Assembly: GCA_017547385.1 (NCBI GenBank)
Contig: JAFYPU010000026.1
Coordinates: 1 to 50,452, forward strand
Direction: 5' to 3'
DNA: 50,452 bases
DNA from: Bacteroidaceae bacterium
GTDB taxonomy: Bacteria > Bacteroidota > Bacteroidia > Bacteroidales > Bacteroidaceae
Shown: piece by piece, positions 42,619-50,452 of the stretch
How positions within the stretch are numbered: position 1 is the stretch's first letter
Layout: the number at the start of each line of letters is the position of its first letter
Made by a program: the position numbers and the translations under genes
The notes under the pieces: generated by a model
Told to the model about the DNA's origin: nothing
The model's input: the letters and a program-made list of their open reading frames with translations, nothing else
The model's database searches: none

Positions 42619-43536
42619 ATGGATATAAATAAAAATTTAAGATATAATAAAGCTGAACTTTTAGCTTATTTTCGAAGTCGTGCTAATGAAATTCTGAGTG
42701 ATTTAGCACTTGAATATTCTGCAGCCGACTACAAAAAGAAAGCATCTGCTTTAAATAAGGCCATTATCCAAAGCCGCGACAATCTTTTGGAAATTCTAAA
42801 TGAAAAGGCAAGGACAGAAAATTGGACGAACTCCGAGACCTTGGAATGCGTCTTAATGATTACATATACAAATGATGTGGTCATGTTGGAATCCAGAAAT
42901 TCTGTTTGGGAATACGATTATATGGCATTTTCTCGTAGAGTTGGAGAGCTGTGGGAACCGTTCTGTAAACTATGTTTTAAATATCCTTCTACTAGAATTT
43001 CAGCATTTGTGCCACCATTGTTCTCAGAAGTCAAGGAAAGCCTAACTACTGAAATTACCACATACATTGATGCGTTAAAGATCAAAGTTAAGGAGAAAGA
43101 ACAACTAAAACGTTACTATGATAAAGTATGGAATCTCGTCACATCTGGTGAGATTCAATTGGAATGTGACCTACATTTTACTGATGGTCAGACAAAGTAC
43201 ATTGTCGATTTCAAAAGCGGTTTCGGTTCTAACGAAAAAGGGAACACAAACAGATTGCTACTTGTAGGCAGTATTTATCAAAATATAGAAACGGAAAATT
43301 ACAAATGCTTGATATTTGTACGTTCAACGGATAACAACCATTATCTTGCCACTCTTCAAAATTCTGGAATATGGGAGACCTCATGCGGTACCGATACTTA
43401 TTCTAAGATTCATCATTTTACTGGTTTTGATATTCGTAATTGGATTGATCAGAACATAGATTGGATGAATGATTTCGCCCCACAAATGAGGGATGCTGTG
43501 ACAAATAATGAACTTCAAAATTATCTTATCTGGTAA
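42619..43536 (+). CDS. Putative type II restriction endonuclease (PD-(D/E)XK)
   Basis: 305 aa, no signal peptide. The C-terminal half carries a plausible PD-(D/E)XK core: Glu182 and Asp184 in LECDLHF, then the Asp197-Phe-Lys199 triplet in YIVDFKSGFGSNEKGN, followed by the helix NRLLLVGSIYQ and strand CLIFVRS. The N-terminal 150 residues are helical and charged with no named family. It precedes an adenine methyltransferase with 4 bp between stop and start, the usual arrangement of an R-M pair. Endonuclease function is inferred from motif plus context, not from a family match. Confidence 0.7.
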   Translation: MDINKNLRYNKAELLAYFRSRANEILSDLALEYSAADYKKKASALNKAIIQSRDNLLEILNEKARTENWTNSETLECVLMITYTNDVVMLESRNSVWEYDYMAFSRRVGELWEPFCKLCFKYPSTRISAFVPPLFSEVKESLTTEITTYIDALKIKVKEKEQLKRYYDKVWNLVTSGEIQLECDLHFTDGQTKYIVDFKSGFGSNEKGNTNRLLLVGSIYQNIETENYKCLIFVRSTDNNHYLATLQNSGIWETSCGTDTYSKIHHFTGFDIRNWIDQNIDWMNDFAPQMRDAVTNNELQNYLIW

Positions 43537-43540
43537 TAAT

Positions 43541-45547
43541 ATGAACGAAGCATTGGTATATCAGGCACATTACACAAAGTCAGATCCAATCCTTAACTAT
43601 ATGACGGGGATGCTTGAATTTCGTCCACATGATTCTATTTTAGAGCCTTGTGGAGGAGATGGAGTATTCGTTGACAAGATTTTAGAGAAGGTGCCGAATG
43701 CAAACATCAGCGTATTTGAGTTAAATCCCCAAGCTGTTATAGGACTCAAAAACAAATATAATGGGGAAGCAAATATTCATATAAAAGAAACAGATACACT
43801 ATTAGATGACAGCATTACATCTTGTAGTGCCAAGTATGATAAAATTATTGGTAATCCTCCTTATGGAGCACGTAACAACGAGAAGAAGAAAGACCTCCTT
43901 AACAAATTGTACGCTGATTTGTACACAAAAGAAAGTTACACTCTTTTTCTCTATGCTTGCACACGCTGCCTTAAAGAGAATGGAGAACTAAGTTTCATCA
44001 TACCTGATACCTTCTTGTCGCTTCATAGGCATCTCGCCATTCGAAAGTATTTGCTAACAAACACCAAGATAAAAGAATTGATATTATTCCCATCTTCGTT
44101 TTTCCCGGGAATAAATTTTGGTTACGCAAATCTGTGCATCATTACGTTGAAAAAATCTTCAAATGTGGCTCAAAATCTGCGTAATAAAATCTCTATCAGA
44201 ACAAACTTTAAGACGGTAGAGGAATTAGAATATGATGATAGCGGTACGAAAAAAAATATCTCACAGAAAGAAGTCGTCGAAAGTGTTGGTTCAGCATTCA
44301 TGTTTAATTCAACCGACAAAATTGTAAAGTTAATAAATGATGTTTCTATTCAGAAGATAGGCGACATTGCAAATTGTGTGACGGGATTTTATTCAGGTAA
44401 CGACAAAGATTATCTGCATCCAGTTAGTCCAGAGATAAAGAATGCAAAGAAGTACATTTGTGCGAATTCCGAAAGTATCCATACATCTTCTTTGACAGAC
44501 AAAGAGAAAGGTTGTGGTATTGCAACAACTGATTGTTTGGTTCCTATAGTTAAAGGTGGTAACATTGAGTATGTCAAGCCTAACCATTGGTTTATGGATT
44601 GGTCAACAAAAGCTATCCAAGAGTATAAATCGAGCAAAAAATGTAGGTTCCAAAATTCCGACTATTACTTTAAGAACGGCATTGGCATTCCAATGATACG
44701 TTCGTCTAAACTTACAGGTTCATTAATAGAAGGTAGGCTATTTGACCAATCCATAGTGGGTGTTTTTCCAAAAGATGATAAGTGGATTCTTTACCTTCTT
44801 GGATTTTTCAACTCGGCTGTATGCACAGAGTTGATTAATGCTATCAATCCATCAACAAATAATTCGGCTAATTACATCAAAAAGATTCCTTTCATTGTAC
44901 CTAGTGATGAATCAAAGAGCCATGTTGAAGAATTGGTAGGCGAGATTGTATCACGATTAAAAGCTGGTGACGAACAAATTGAACGTCAAAAAGCAGAGTT
45001 AGACGAAGTTTTTGCAAACTTGTATTTCCAGAGAGAAGGTATCAGTCAGACAACTTCTAAAGAAATTAGTCCCAAGCAACTCAACTTCCTCGACCTCTTC
45101 GACCAATACGAGCTTGAGCCAATCACTCAGAATTGCGTGGTTCGTGATGATATTGAAATCGAGTATGGAAAGAAGAAGAGTCAATTGCTTATCGACCTTA
45201 CAAAGAACCTCCTTATCTGCAATGTTAAGAAGGATAATTTGGAGCAGTATCTCGATGGTTCAGCCAAGATTTACTATACTGGCAAGAAGTTCCCGTCAAC
45301 AGTTGCGCTCTACAAGCTCTACTACTTCATGCCGTACCTATCTGGAAAAGGTATTCGTGATCTCTACTATATCAAGATTGCTCGACTAGGTTATCGCAAA
45401 GAAGGTCAAGAAAATGAAGACAAGAATGACCTCCGGTTAGTTTTCGAGATTGAGCGTGTCGGCCAGTTATTCGATGAATACAAGAAGGTAAAACTCGAAA
45501 TCTGGCGTACGTTTACGGATACGACGCTTGATAAAATTCTATGTTAA
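43541..45547 (+). CDS. Eco57I/TaqI-like N6-adenine DNA methyltransferase
   Basis: 668 aa. Gamma-class order: SAM motif I LEPCGGDG at residues 34-41, acidic FEL near 59-61, and catalytic NPPY at 105-108 (IIGNPPYGARNN). A roughly 350-residue C-terminal part looks like a TaqI-type target-recognition domain (LYLLGFFNSAVCTELINAI, NYIKKIPFIVPSD) with a coiled-coil connector. No nuclease motif is fused. The ATG at 43541 is used; an ATG at 43508 overlaps the endonuclease gene. The stop is followed in the same frame by more protein-like sequence (see 45548-45643). Confidence 0.9.
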   Translation: MNEALVYQAHYTKSDPILNYMTGMLEFRPHDSILEPCGGDGVFVDKILEKVPNANISVFELNPQAVIGLKNKYNGEANIHIKETDTLLDDSITSCSAKYDKIIGNPPYGARNNEKKKDLLNKLYADLYTKESYTLFLYACTRCLKENGELSFIIPDTFLSLHRHLAIRKYLLTNTKIKELILFPSSFFPGINFGYANLCIITLKKSSNVAQNLRNKISIRTNFKTVEELEYDDSGTKKNISQKEVVESVGSAFMFNSTDKIVKLINDVSIQKIGDIANCVTGFYSGNDKDYLHPVSPEIKNAKKYICANSESIHTSSLTDKEKGCGIATTDCLVPIVKGGNIEYVKPNHWFMDWSTKAIQEYKSSKKCRFQNSDYYFKNGIGIPMIRSSKLTGSLIEGRLFDQSIVGVFPKDDKWILYLLGFFNSAVCTELINAINPSTNNSANYIKKIPFIVPSDESKSHVEELVGEIVSRLKAGDEQIERQKAELDEVFANLYFQREGISQTTSKEISPKQLNFLDLFDQYELEPITQNCVVRDDIEIEYGKKKSQLLIDLTKNLLICNVKKDNLEQYLDGSAKIYYTGKKFPSTVALYKLYYFMPYLSGKGIRDLYYIKIARLGYRKEGQENEDKNDLRLVFEIERVGQLFDEYKKVKLEIWRTFTDTTLDKILC

Positions 45548-45643
45548 TACAAGGATACCCTCAATACGTATTGGGGAAGAGAACGGATGGCATTCATGCT
45601 GGTCAAGTTGAATAGCCTGGAGAATGTTGTTGATAGAGTTTGA
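45548..45643 (+). pseudogene. Protein-like remnant in frame after the methyltransferase stop
   Basis: Directly after the TAA, the same frame reads YKDTLNTYWGRERMAFMLV and continues KLNSLENVVDRV before TGA (45641-45643). The residue pattern is protein-like, while the stretch has no own start except an internal ATG at 45586. I cannot name its source. It could be the lost C-terminus of the methyltransferase, or the tail of a deleted neighbour. Confidence 0.4.
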
Positions 45644-45661
45644 TTTTTTAGAAAAGTTATT

Positions 45662-48600
45662 ATGTTACAGCCATTATTACCAGTTAAACTAAATAAGGAC
45701 GATGCGTCATATCAGACAGTGGAAGAACTGGCTGAAGTGTTAAGACATGCTATTGATAATGGGGACATAAGAAATGTTGCCTTAACAGGTCCTTATGGCT
45801 CAGGAAAAAGTTCTATCATACAAACATTGATGGGCGAATATGGCGAGTCAGAAGGATTTCATTATCTTCCTATCTCCTTGGCAACACTACAAGCAGACGA
45901 GGAAGAAGGCGATAATGACAATGATAATAAAAAAGACAAACAAGATGAGAAGTGGACAGAAACACTAAATAGAAAAATTGAGTATAGCATTCTTCAGCAG
46001 TTAATCTACAGAGAAAAAGCTAAAACTGTTCCAAATTCAAGATTTAGAAGAATTGTGCATATAGAGCATTTTGAATTGATTCAGTATGCATTAGGATGTC
46101 TTGGGTTTTTATTGGCATTCCTCATTGTTTTTGAACCATCGTATGCAAAAGTAGATACGATATATGGTTTCTTGAATTTTGGGAAATGGAATATCATATT
46201 TGATATAATCTCCTCTTTATATCTTTTATATGCACTCTACAAATTATGCACTTATTTTATTAAATCGTATGCAAATTCTAAACTAAATAAACTAAACCTT
46301 AAAGATGGTGATATTGAAATGAAAGAGGAAAACTCTATTTTCAATAAGCACCTAGATGAAATTTTATACTTCTTTCAAGTAACACAATATAATGTTGTTG
46401 TCATAGAAGATTTGGATCGATTTGAAACAGAAAAAATCTATTTGAAATTGAGGGAATTGTGCCAACTAGTAAACGAATCAAAAATCGTTGGCCGTCATAT
46501 TGTATTCCTTTATGCGATAAAAGATGATGTTTTTGTAGATGAAGCCAGGACGAAATTCTTCGATTATATCTCGACTGTTATTCCTGTTATTAATCCATCC
46601 AATTCAAAAGCCAAACTAAAGGAGGCTTTGAAAGACAGAGGATTCAATGATAACGAAATACCGGATGAGGATTTGTCTGAGATAGCTTTCTTCATTCAAG
46701 ACATGCGTATTCTTACAAACATTGCTAATGAGTATAGCCAATACCGTTGTAAGTTGTATAATCCGGATAAAAACTATCTAAGTAGGACAAAACTACTTGC
46801 CATGATTGTTTACAAGAACTATTTTCCAAAAGACTTTTCCCAACTACATAAACGAGATGGGTTGGTATACTCTTGCCTTGTTTCTAAAAACAAATTTATT
46901 GATGAAGCTCAAGAAACGCTTGATGTCAAGAAAGTAAAGTTGGAGGAGAAGAAGAAACTTGTTGACGAGAACAATCATCTAAAAGAGACTGATTTGCGCT
47001 ATCTATTTTTGCTAGAATTACGTGAAAGCGTAAATGGATTCATGCAAACAATAACGATAAATAATCAAGATTACACTCTGAAGCAAATAGCACAAAATAG
47101 AAACTTATTTAATGGTTTATATAATCTGACATCTATAAATTACCAGTATAATGCCCCTTTTTATGGGCGACAAAATCAATCTGCTCAAATTAATGTAAAT
47201 GCTATCAATAACAAAATGCAATATGAGAGCAGATTGGCTGCTATAAAAACGACTCAAAAAGATCTTCAAAAAGAAGAAAAAGAACTTAAAAAGGAAGAGC
47301 TCAAAATACAATCGTTAAAACTGAATGTACTTATAAAAAAGTACAATTTAGGCAACACAGAATTATATAGAAACATGCATCTTTCTCCATTGATGGATGT
47401 GTTTATTCGTCGTGGATATATTGATGAAGATTATTATGACTATATTTCGTATTTTTATCCAGGAATGGTTTCTTTAGCTGATAGGGATCTCTTATTATCT
47501 ATGAAGCGAGAAATCAAACAAGCATATACCTATCATATTGATAAGATTGAGAATTTTGTAAAGGAATTGAAAGATTATATGTTTGAAAGTGATGCCATTC
47601 TGAACAACGACCTACTTGATTATGCTGCAAGGAAAAAGGCAAGTTCGTTATTTTTGCAAATAATGAGAAGAACTGAAAAGGATGACGCTCCACTAGATTT
47701 TTTGGCACAGTATTATCAATTAGGTAAAAGACAGAAGGAAGTATTCACAGAGTTCGTAAATTGGAACAACGAACTCTCATGGCAAATGATATCGAACCAC
47801 ACAAATAACGATGAACAACAAGTACTCAGAGAAGCATGGCTTAAATATGCCGATAACACCACATCGGAGCAAGAAACATGGTTAAGTAGCAATTATGCAT
47901 TCTTGGCTAATAGAGTTGACGTTATTGGTATGGAACAATGTAAGAAATTATCCGACGGCTGTATGTTCACAGATCTGAATAACGATAACAACAATCTTTT
48001 GGATTATGTTGTAGAACAATGGCGTTATGTTATTAACGTAGGCAATTTGTGCCTAATAATAAATCATCTTAGAAGCGAATCTGTAGCCTCACCTGAAAAC
48101 TTGAACTTAACTAGAATTACAGAAACGAGCAATGATGAATTTGAGAACTATGTAAAAGATGATTTCAGTGAAGCCTTTGGGTGTTTCTCTTTAACAACTA
48201 AGGATGAATCCGTTGAAAGTATTATTTATATACTGAATTCAGAAGATGTCGTTGCTGACAAAAAAATAACATATTTAATCGGTCAAAAAGAACTTATCTC
48301 TTCTTTTGATGGAATTAATGAGACATTTTGGGAAATCGCCATCAAATCATTTGTTATACAACCAACTTGGAATAATGTTGATGTATACTATAGCAATAAA
48401 GGTTCACTGACTGATGATTTGATAAAATTCATAGAACATTATCACTGCCATTTAGAAGAAAAATGTCAAGATGATATCGCTTCAAAACAAATTCTTTTTG
48501 AAGGACTACTATGTTCTAATGTATTGAACATAGAGTCATTCCGTTCTATTTGCTTAGCTTTTGATTTGCAGTTCGACAATAATAAATCATTAGGGAGTGT

Positions 48601-49207
48601 CGAACGAGAAAGACTGGAGATACTTCTTGAAAATGAAAAGATTGCTTTTACAAAAGCAAACACCTCTATTTTGATGAATACCAATATCTATTCTGAATAC
48701 TTGGTACATTATTCACAAGAGTTCATAGATAATTTAGATGAATCATATCAATTAGATGAAGATACTGTATTCACGCTTTTCTATAGTAATAGATTTACGA
48801 TACAAGAAAAAAGACGAATCATTGATGTGACAAATGAAGACATTTTATTATCGTCTTCTCTTGCTGATAAGGTTATTGAGCTTTTGTTGGATTCAAATGA
48901 TATATCTCTTGACGGGCACATCTTAATAGGATTGCTTCAATCTTCTACAAATCTTCACAACAAATTATTACTTGTTTGTCAAATGCTAAAAGTAAATCAA
49001 TATTCTATGGAAGATATTTCATCGTTACTAGCAACCTTGGGAGGCAAGTATGTCGAGATAGCTGAGCGTAAAAAACGTCCACTGATAGACAAAAATGAAG
49101 AAAATGTTGCATTACTGAATCAGTTACAAAGACTACATTTTATCTCGACGACATCTCAAGAAGATGATGGAATACGAGTTAATCCGACAAGAAAGCAAAA
49201 TTCATAA
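45662..49207 (+). CDS. Large membrane P-loop NTPase, YobI/KAP-like
   Basis: 1181 aa. Walker A is GPYGSGKSS at residues 43-51 and Walker B VVVIEDLDRF at 245-254. Two hydrophobic segments (about 137-157 and 178-200) lie between them, the membrane-inserted layout of KAP/YobI-type NTPases. A sensor-like KDDVFVDEA and a helical region follow, then a long coiled coil (about 515-560, KKEELKIQSLKL) and about 600 residues of helical C-terminus without recognised domain. Acidic residues cluster at 79-96. It starts 114 bp after the methyltransferase. Relatives occur in conflict and defence loci; here it is a candidate sensor or effector beside the R-M pair. Confidence 0.8.
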   Translation: MLQPLLPVKLNKDDASYQTVEELAEVLRHAIDNGDIRNVALTGPYGSGKSSIIQTLMGEYGESEGFHYLPISLATLQADEEEGDNDNDNKKDKQDEKWTETLNRKIEYSILQQLIYREKAKTVPNSRFRRIVHIEHFELIQYALGCLGFLLAFLIVFEPSYAKVDTIYGFLNFGKWNIIFDIISSLYLLYALYKLCTYFIKSYANSKLNKLNLKDGDIEMKEENSIFNKHLDEILYFFQVTQYNVVVIEDLDRFETEKIYLKLRELCQLVNESKIVGRHIVFLYAIKDDVFVDEARTKFFDYISTVIPVINPSNSKAKLKEALKDRGFNDNEIPDEDLSEIAFFIQDMRILTNIANEYSQYRCKLYNPDKNYLSRTKLLAMIVYKNYFPKDFSQLHKRDGLVYSCLVSKNKFIDEAQETLDVKKVKLEEKKKLVDENNHLKETDLRYLFLLELRESVNGFMQTITINNQDYTLKQIAQNRNLFNGLYNLTSINYQYNAPFYGRQNQSAQINVNAINNKMQYESRLAAIKTTQKDLQKEEKELKKEELKIQSLKLNVLIKKYNLGNTELYRNMHLSPLMDVFIRRGYIDEDYYDYISYFYPGMVSLADRDLLLSMKREIKQAYTYHIDKIENFVKELKDYMFESDAILNNDLLDYAARKKASSLFLQIMRRTEKDDAPLDFLAQYYQLGKRQKEVFTEFVNWNNELSWQMISNHTNNDEQQVLREAWLKYADNTTSEQETWLSSNYAFLANRVDVIGMEQCKKLSDGCMFTDLNNDNNNLLDYVVEQWRYVINVGNLCLIINHLRSESVASPENLNLTRITETSNDEFENYVKDDFSEAFGCFSLTTKDESVESIIYILNSEDVVADKKITYLIGQKELISSFDGINETFWEIAIKSFVIQPTWNNVDVYYSNKGSLTDDLIKFIEHYHCHLEEKCQDDIASKQILFEGLLCSNVLNIESFRSICLAFDLQFDNNKSLGSVERERLEILLENEKIAFTKANTSILMNTNIYSEYLVHYSQEFIDNLDESYQLDEDTVFTLFYSNRFTIQEKRRIIDVTNEDILLSSSLADKVIELLLDSNDISLDGHILIGLLQSSTNLHNKLLLVCQMLKVNQYSMEDISSLLATLGGKYVEIAERKKRPLIDKNEENVALLNQLQRLHFISTTSQEDDGIRVNPTRKQNS

Positions 49208-49218
49208 AAAGGGGTAAC

Positions 49219-49383
49219 ATGCAAGATATAAACAACATCCCAGAACTTCATTCTCCGTTCAATCAATTGCAAGAGGTTGATGCCGATGGCAAAGAATAGT
49301 GGAACTCGCGTAAATTGGCACGAGTGATGGGCTATGGGAAGTACTGTCTGAAAACAACTAATATTTTAGATACCTTCGAATAA
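49219..49383 (+). pseudogene. dinD fragment (BRO/DinD-like N-terminus), decayed
   Basis: From ATG 49219 the frame reads SPFNQLQEVDADGKE, then a TAG stop at 49297-49299, then WNSRKLARVMGYGKYCLKT and a divergent tail to TAA at 49381. This matches the opening of DNA-damage-inducible protein D (FENI..VDENG.E[YF]WSAR.LAK.LGY..Y), where the TAG replaces the conserved aromatic residue. The remaining roughly 220 residues are gone. It lies 11 bp after the NTPase gene. Confidence 0.72.
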
Positions 49384-49440
49384 ATGAATGATTGTAATTT
49401 CGAGAATACTACTCATGATTCATATATAAAGCAATAATAT

Positions 49441-50325
49441 ATGGCAAATCGAAAAGAAATAAGAAATAGTACAGCTGAGTTTCTAATCTTTCAAATTGAG
49501 GGGAAGGAACAAGGTGTTGAGGTGTTCTACAAAGATAAAACAGTGTGGTGTACACAGAAAGCTATGGGTATGCTGTTTAATTGCTCTACAGATAACATCA
49601 GTTTTCATTTGAGAAATATTTATGATAGTGGAGAACTGGAAGAAAAAGCAACTACCGAGAAAATCTCGGTAGTTCGCCAAGAAGGAACCAGAGAGGTAAA
49701 CCGCTCGCTCCTTTTTTACAATCTCGATACTGTTATTAGCGTAGGCTATCGTGTGAACAGCATTCGTGCTACTCAGTTTCGTCAATGGGCGACAAGCGTA
49801 TTGCGAGAGTTTGCTATACGTGGATATGTTCTGGATAAGAAAAGAATGGAGAATGGTTCGTTCCTTGGCGAAGATTATTTTGAGCATCTGTTGGCTGAGA
49901 TACGGGAGATTCGACTATCGGAACGTCGATTCTACCAAAAACTGACAGATATCTATGCCACTGCAGTTGACTACAATCGGGATGCACCGACCACACGATT
50001 ATTCTTCAAGATGATGCAGAACAAGATGCACTATGCCGTTCACGGACGTACAGCCGCAGAACTGATTGTAAAACGAGCTGATGCAGAACAAGAGCACATG
50101 GGGTTGACTTCGTGGGAGAATGCGCCCGATGGCAAAATCGTAAAGACAGACGTGGTTATTGCTAAAAACTATCTCAAAGAAGCAGAACTAGCCGACATGG
50201 GACAGTTGGTGAATGGTGTACTTGAATTGGCTGAAAGAATGGCAAAACGACATATCCCTATGACTATGGAAGACTGGGCAAAGCGGATAGATACCATTTT
50301 GACTGCTGGGGGGGACTATCCATAA
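49441..50325 (+). CDS. RhuM-family protein, C-terminally short
   Basis: 294 aa, cytosolic. The RhuM pattern is clear: GVEVFYKDKTVWCTQKAMGMLFNCS, LLFYNLDTVISVGYRVNS, FRQWATSVLREFAIRGYVLDKKR, then the Doc/Fic-like second half HYAVHGRTAAELIVKRADAE and MGLTSWENA. It stops at DTILTAGGDYP. Most relatives carry about 40 more residues. The stop follows a run of seven G (50308-50314), but neither alternative frame restores a longer C-terminus. Function is unsettled; these genes are common in genomic islands and beside type I R-M systems. Confidence 0.85.
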   Translation: MANRKEIRNSTAEFLIFQIEGKEQGVEVFYKDKTVWCTQKAMGMLFNCSTDNISFHLRNIYDSGELEEKATTEKISVVRQEGTREVNRSLLFYNLDTVISVGYRVNSIRATQFRQWATSVLREFAIRGYVLDKKRMENGSFLGEDYFEHLLAEIREIRLSERRFYQKLTDIYATAVDYNRDAPTTRLFFKMMQNKMHYAVHGRTAAELIVKRADAEQEHMGLTSWENAPDGKIVKTDVVIAKNYLKEAELADMGQLVNGVLELAERMAKRHIPMTMEDWAKRIDTILTAGGDYP

Positions 50326-50341
50326 TTTTGTGTAAATAGAG

Positions 50342-50377
50342 ATTACAGGGTTCAAAAAACGAACTCTGTAATTTTTT
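50342..50377 (+). terminator. Terminator of the rhuM gene
   Basis: ATTACAGGGTTC (50342-50353) pairs with GAACTCTGTAAT (50361-50372) with one G-U pair, followed by a T run. Confidence 0.88.
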
Positions 50378-50381
50378 ATTA

Positions 50382-50390
50382 ATAACTTTG
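50382..50390 (+). promoter_or_regulatory. Promoter -7 box for the gene at the window end
   Basis: ATAACTTTG contains TAACTTTG, 14 bp before the ATG at 50405. Confidence 0.5.
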
Positions 50391-50404
50391 CAACACACAT
50401 TATT

Positions 50405-50452
50405 ATGAAAAAAGAAGATCACAACGCAGTTCCCGATTCCGTATTGACAAAG
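50405..50452 (+). CDS. Start of an unidentified gene (cut by the window end)
   Basis: ATG with 15 further codons, MKKEDHNAVPDSVLTK, open to the end of the window. A promoter box and preceding terminator support a real start. Too short to assign. Confidence 0.45.
   Translation, partial: MKKEDHNAVPDSVLTK

Noticed and set aside
50308-50314. Phase-variable G tract restoring a full-length RhuM
   Set aside because: Adding or removing one G gives only about 5-10 further residues before a stop, so slippage would not rebuild the missing C-terminus.

Overview
The window looks like a chromosome segment from a Bacteroidales bacterium, most likely Prevotellaceae. The evidence is the gene families (LysE-DUF4924-rfbD-prfC cluster, DUF5009 protein, HU-type DNA-binding protein fused to a winged-helix-like tail, MnmD-like methyltransferase, bifunctional ribBA), the arginine operon layout, and promoters that carry the Bacteroidetes -7 box TAnnTTTG instead of sigma70 boxes. 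The species cannot be fixed from this sequence alone.

Layout. 1-383: what looks like one end of an IS21-type insertion sequence, then a 22-bp tandem array and the arg terminator. 384-5095: minus-strand arginine operon argR-GNAT-argG-argC-argD with a candidate ArgR operator upstream. 5519-8879: minus-strand tadA, tex and a NUDIX hydrolase. 8992-9065: tRNA-Met. 9398-16965: an LptF/G-type permease, a secreted protein, ribBA, an aspartate aminotransferase and a TolC-like protein, all on plus. The last of these begins a four-gene efflux operon (TolC-HlyD-two ABC-2 permeases, to 20509). 20751-25193: pta and ackA, the acetate branch, separated by an MnmD-like gene and a secreted protein. 25515-34013, minus strand: fmt, a CLC channel with CBS domains, tsaC, an HU-like protein, prfC, rfbD, DUF4924 and LysE; then efp. 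35466-40126: pflB on plus, and on minus its activase pflA with a two-helix peptide and a DUF5009 membrane protein. With pta and ackA this covers pyruvate to formate, acetyl-CoA, acetate and ATP. 40451-41317: an RmlD-like reductase.

From about 41.6 kb the base composition becomes visibly more AT-rich and the gene content changes to a mobile defence island. It holds a small XRE-type regulator, a DUF1016 protein that has lost the middle of its nuclease domain, a PD-(D/E)XK restriction endonuclease candidate, an Eco57I/TaqI-like adenine methyltransferase, a 1181-residue membrane P-loop NTPase (YobI/KAP-like), a decayed dinD fragment and a C-terminally short RhuM protein. The likely unit is a regulated type II restriction-modification system coupled to a membrane NTPase; this is the best candidate for an undescribed system here.

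The second striking layer is non-coding. Gaps between genes hold 21/22-bp modular repeats of three sequence families. In three places one family is built into a roughly 150-bp composite element with a conserved core, and elsewhere it forms perfect or near-perfect long hairpins. The arms differ between copies but stay complementary within a copy.
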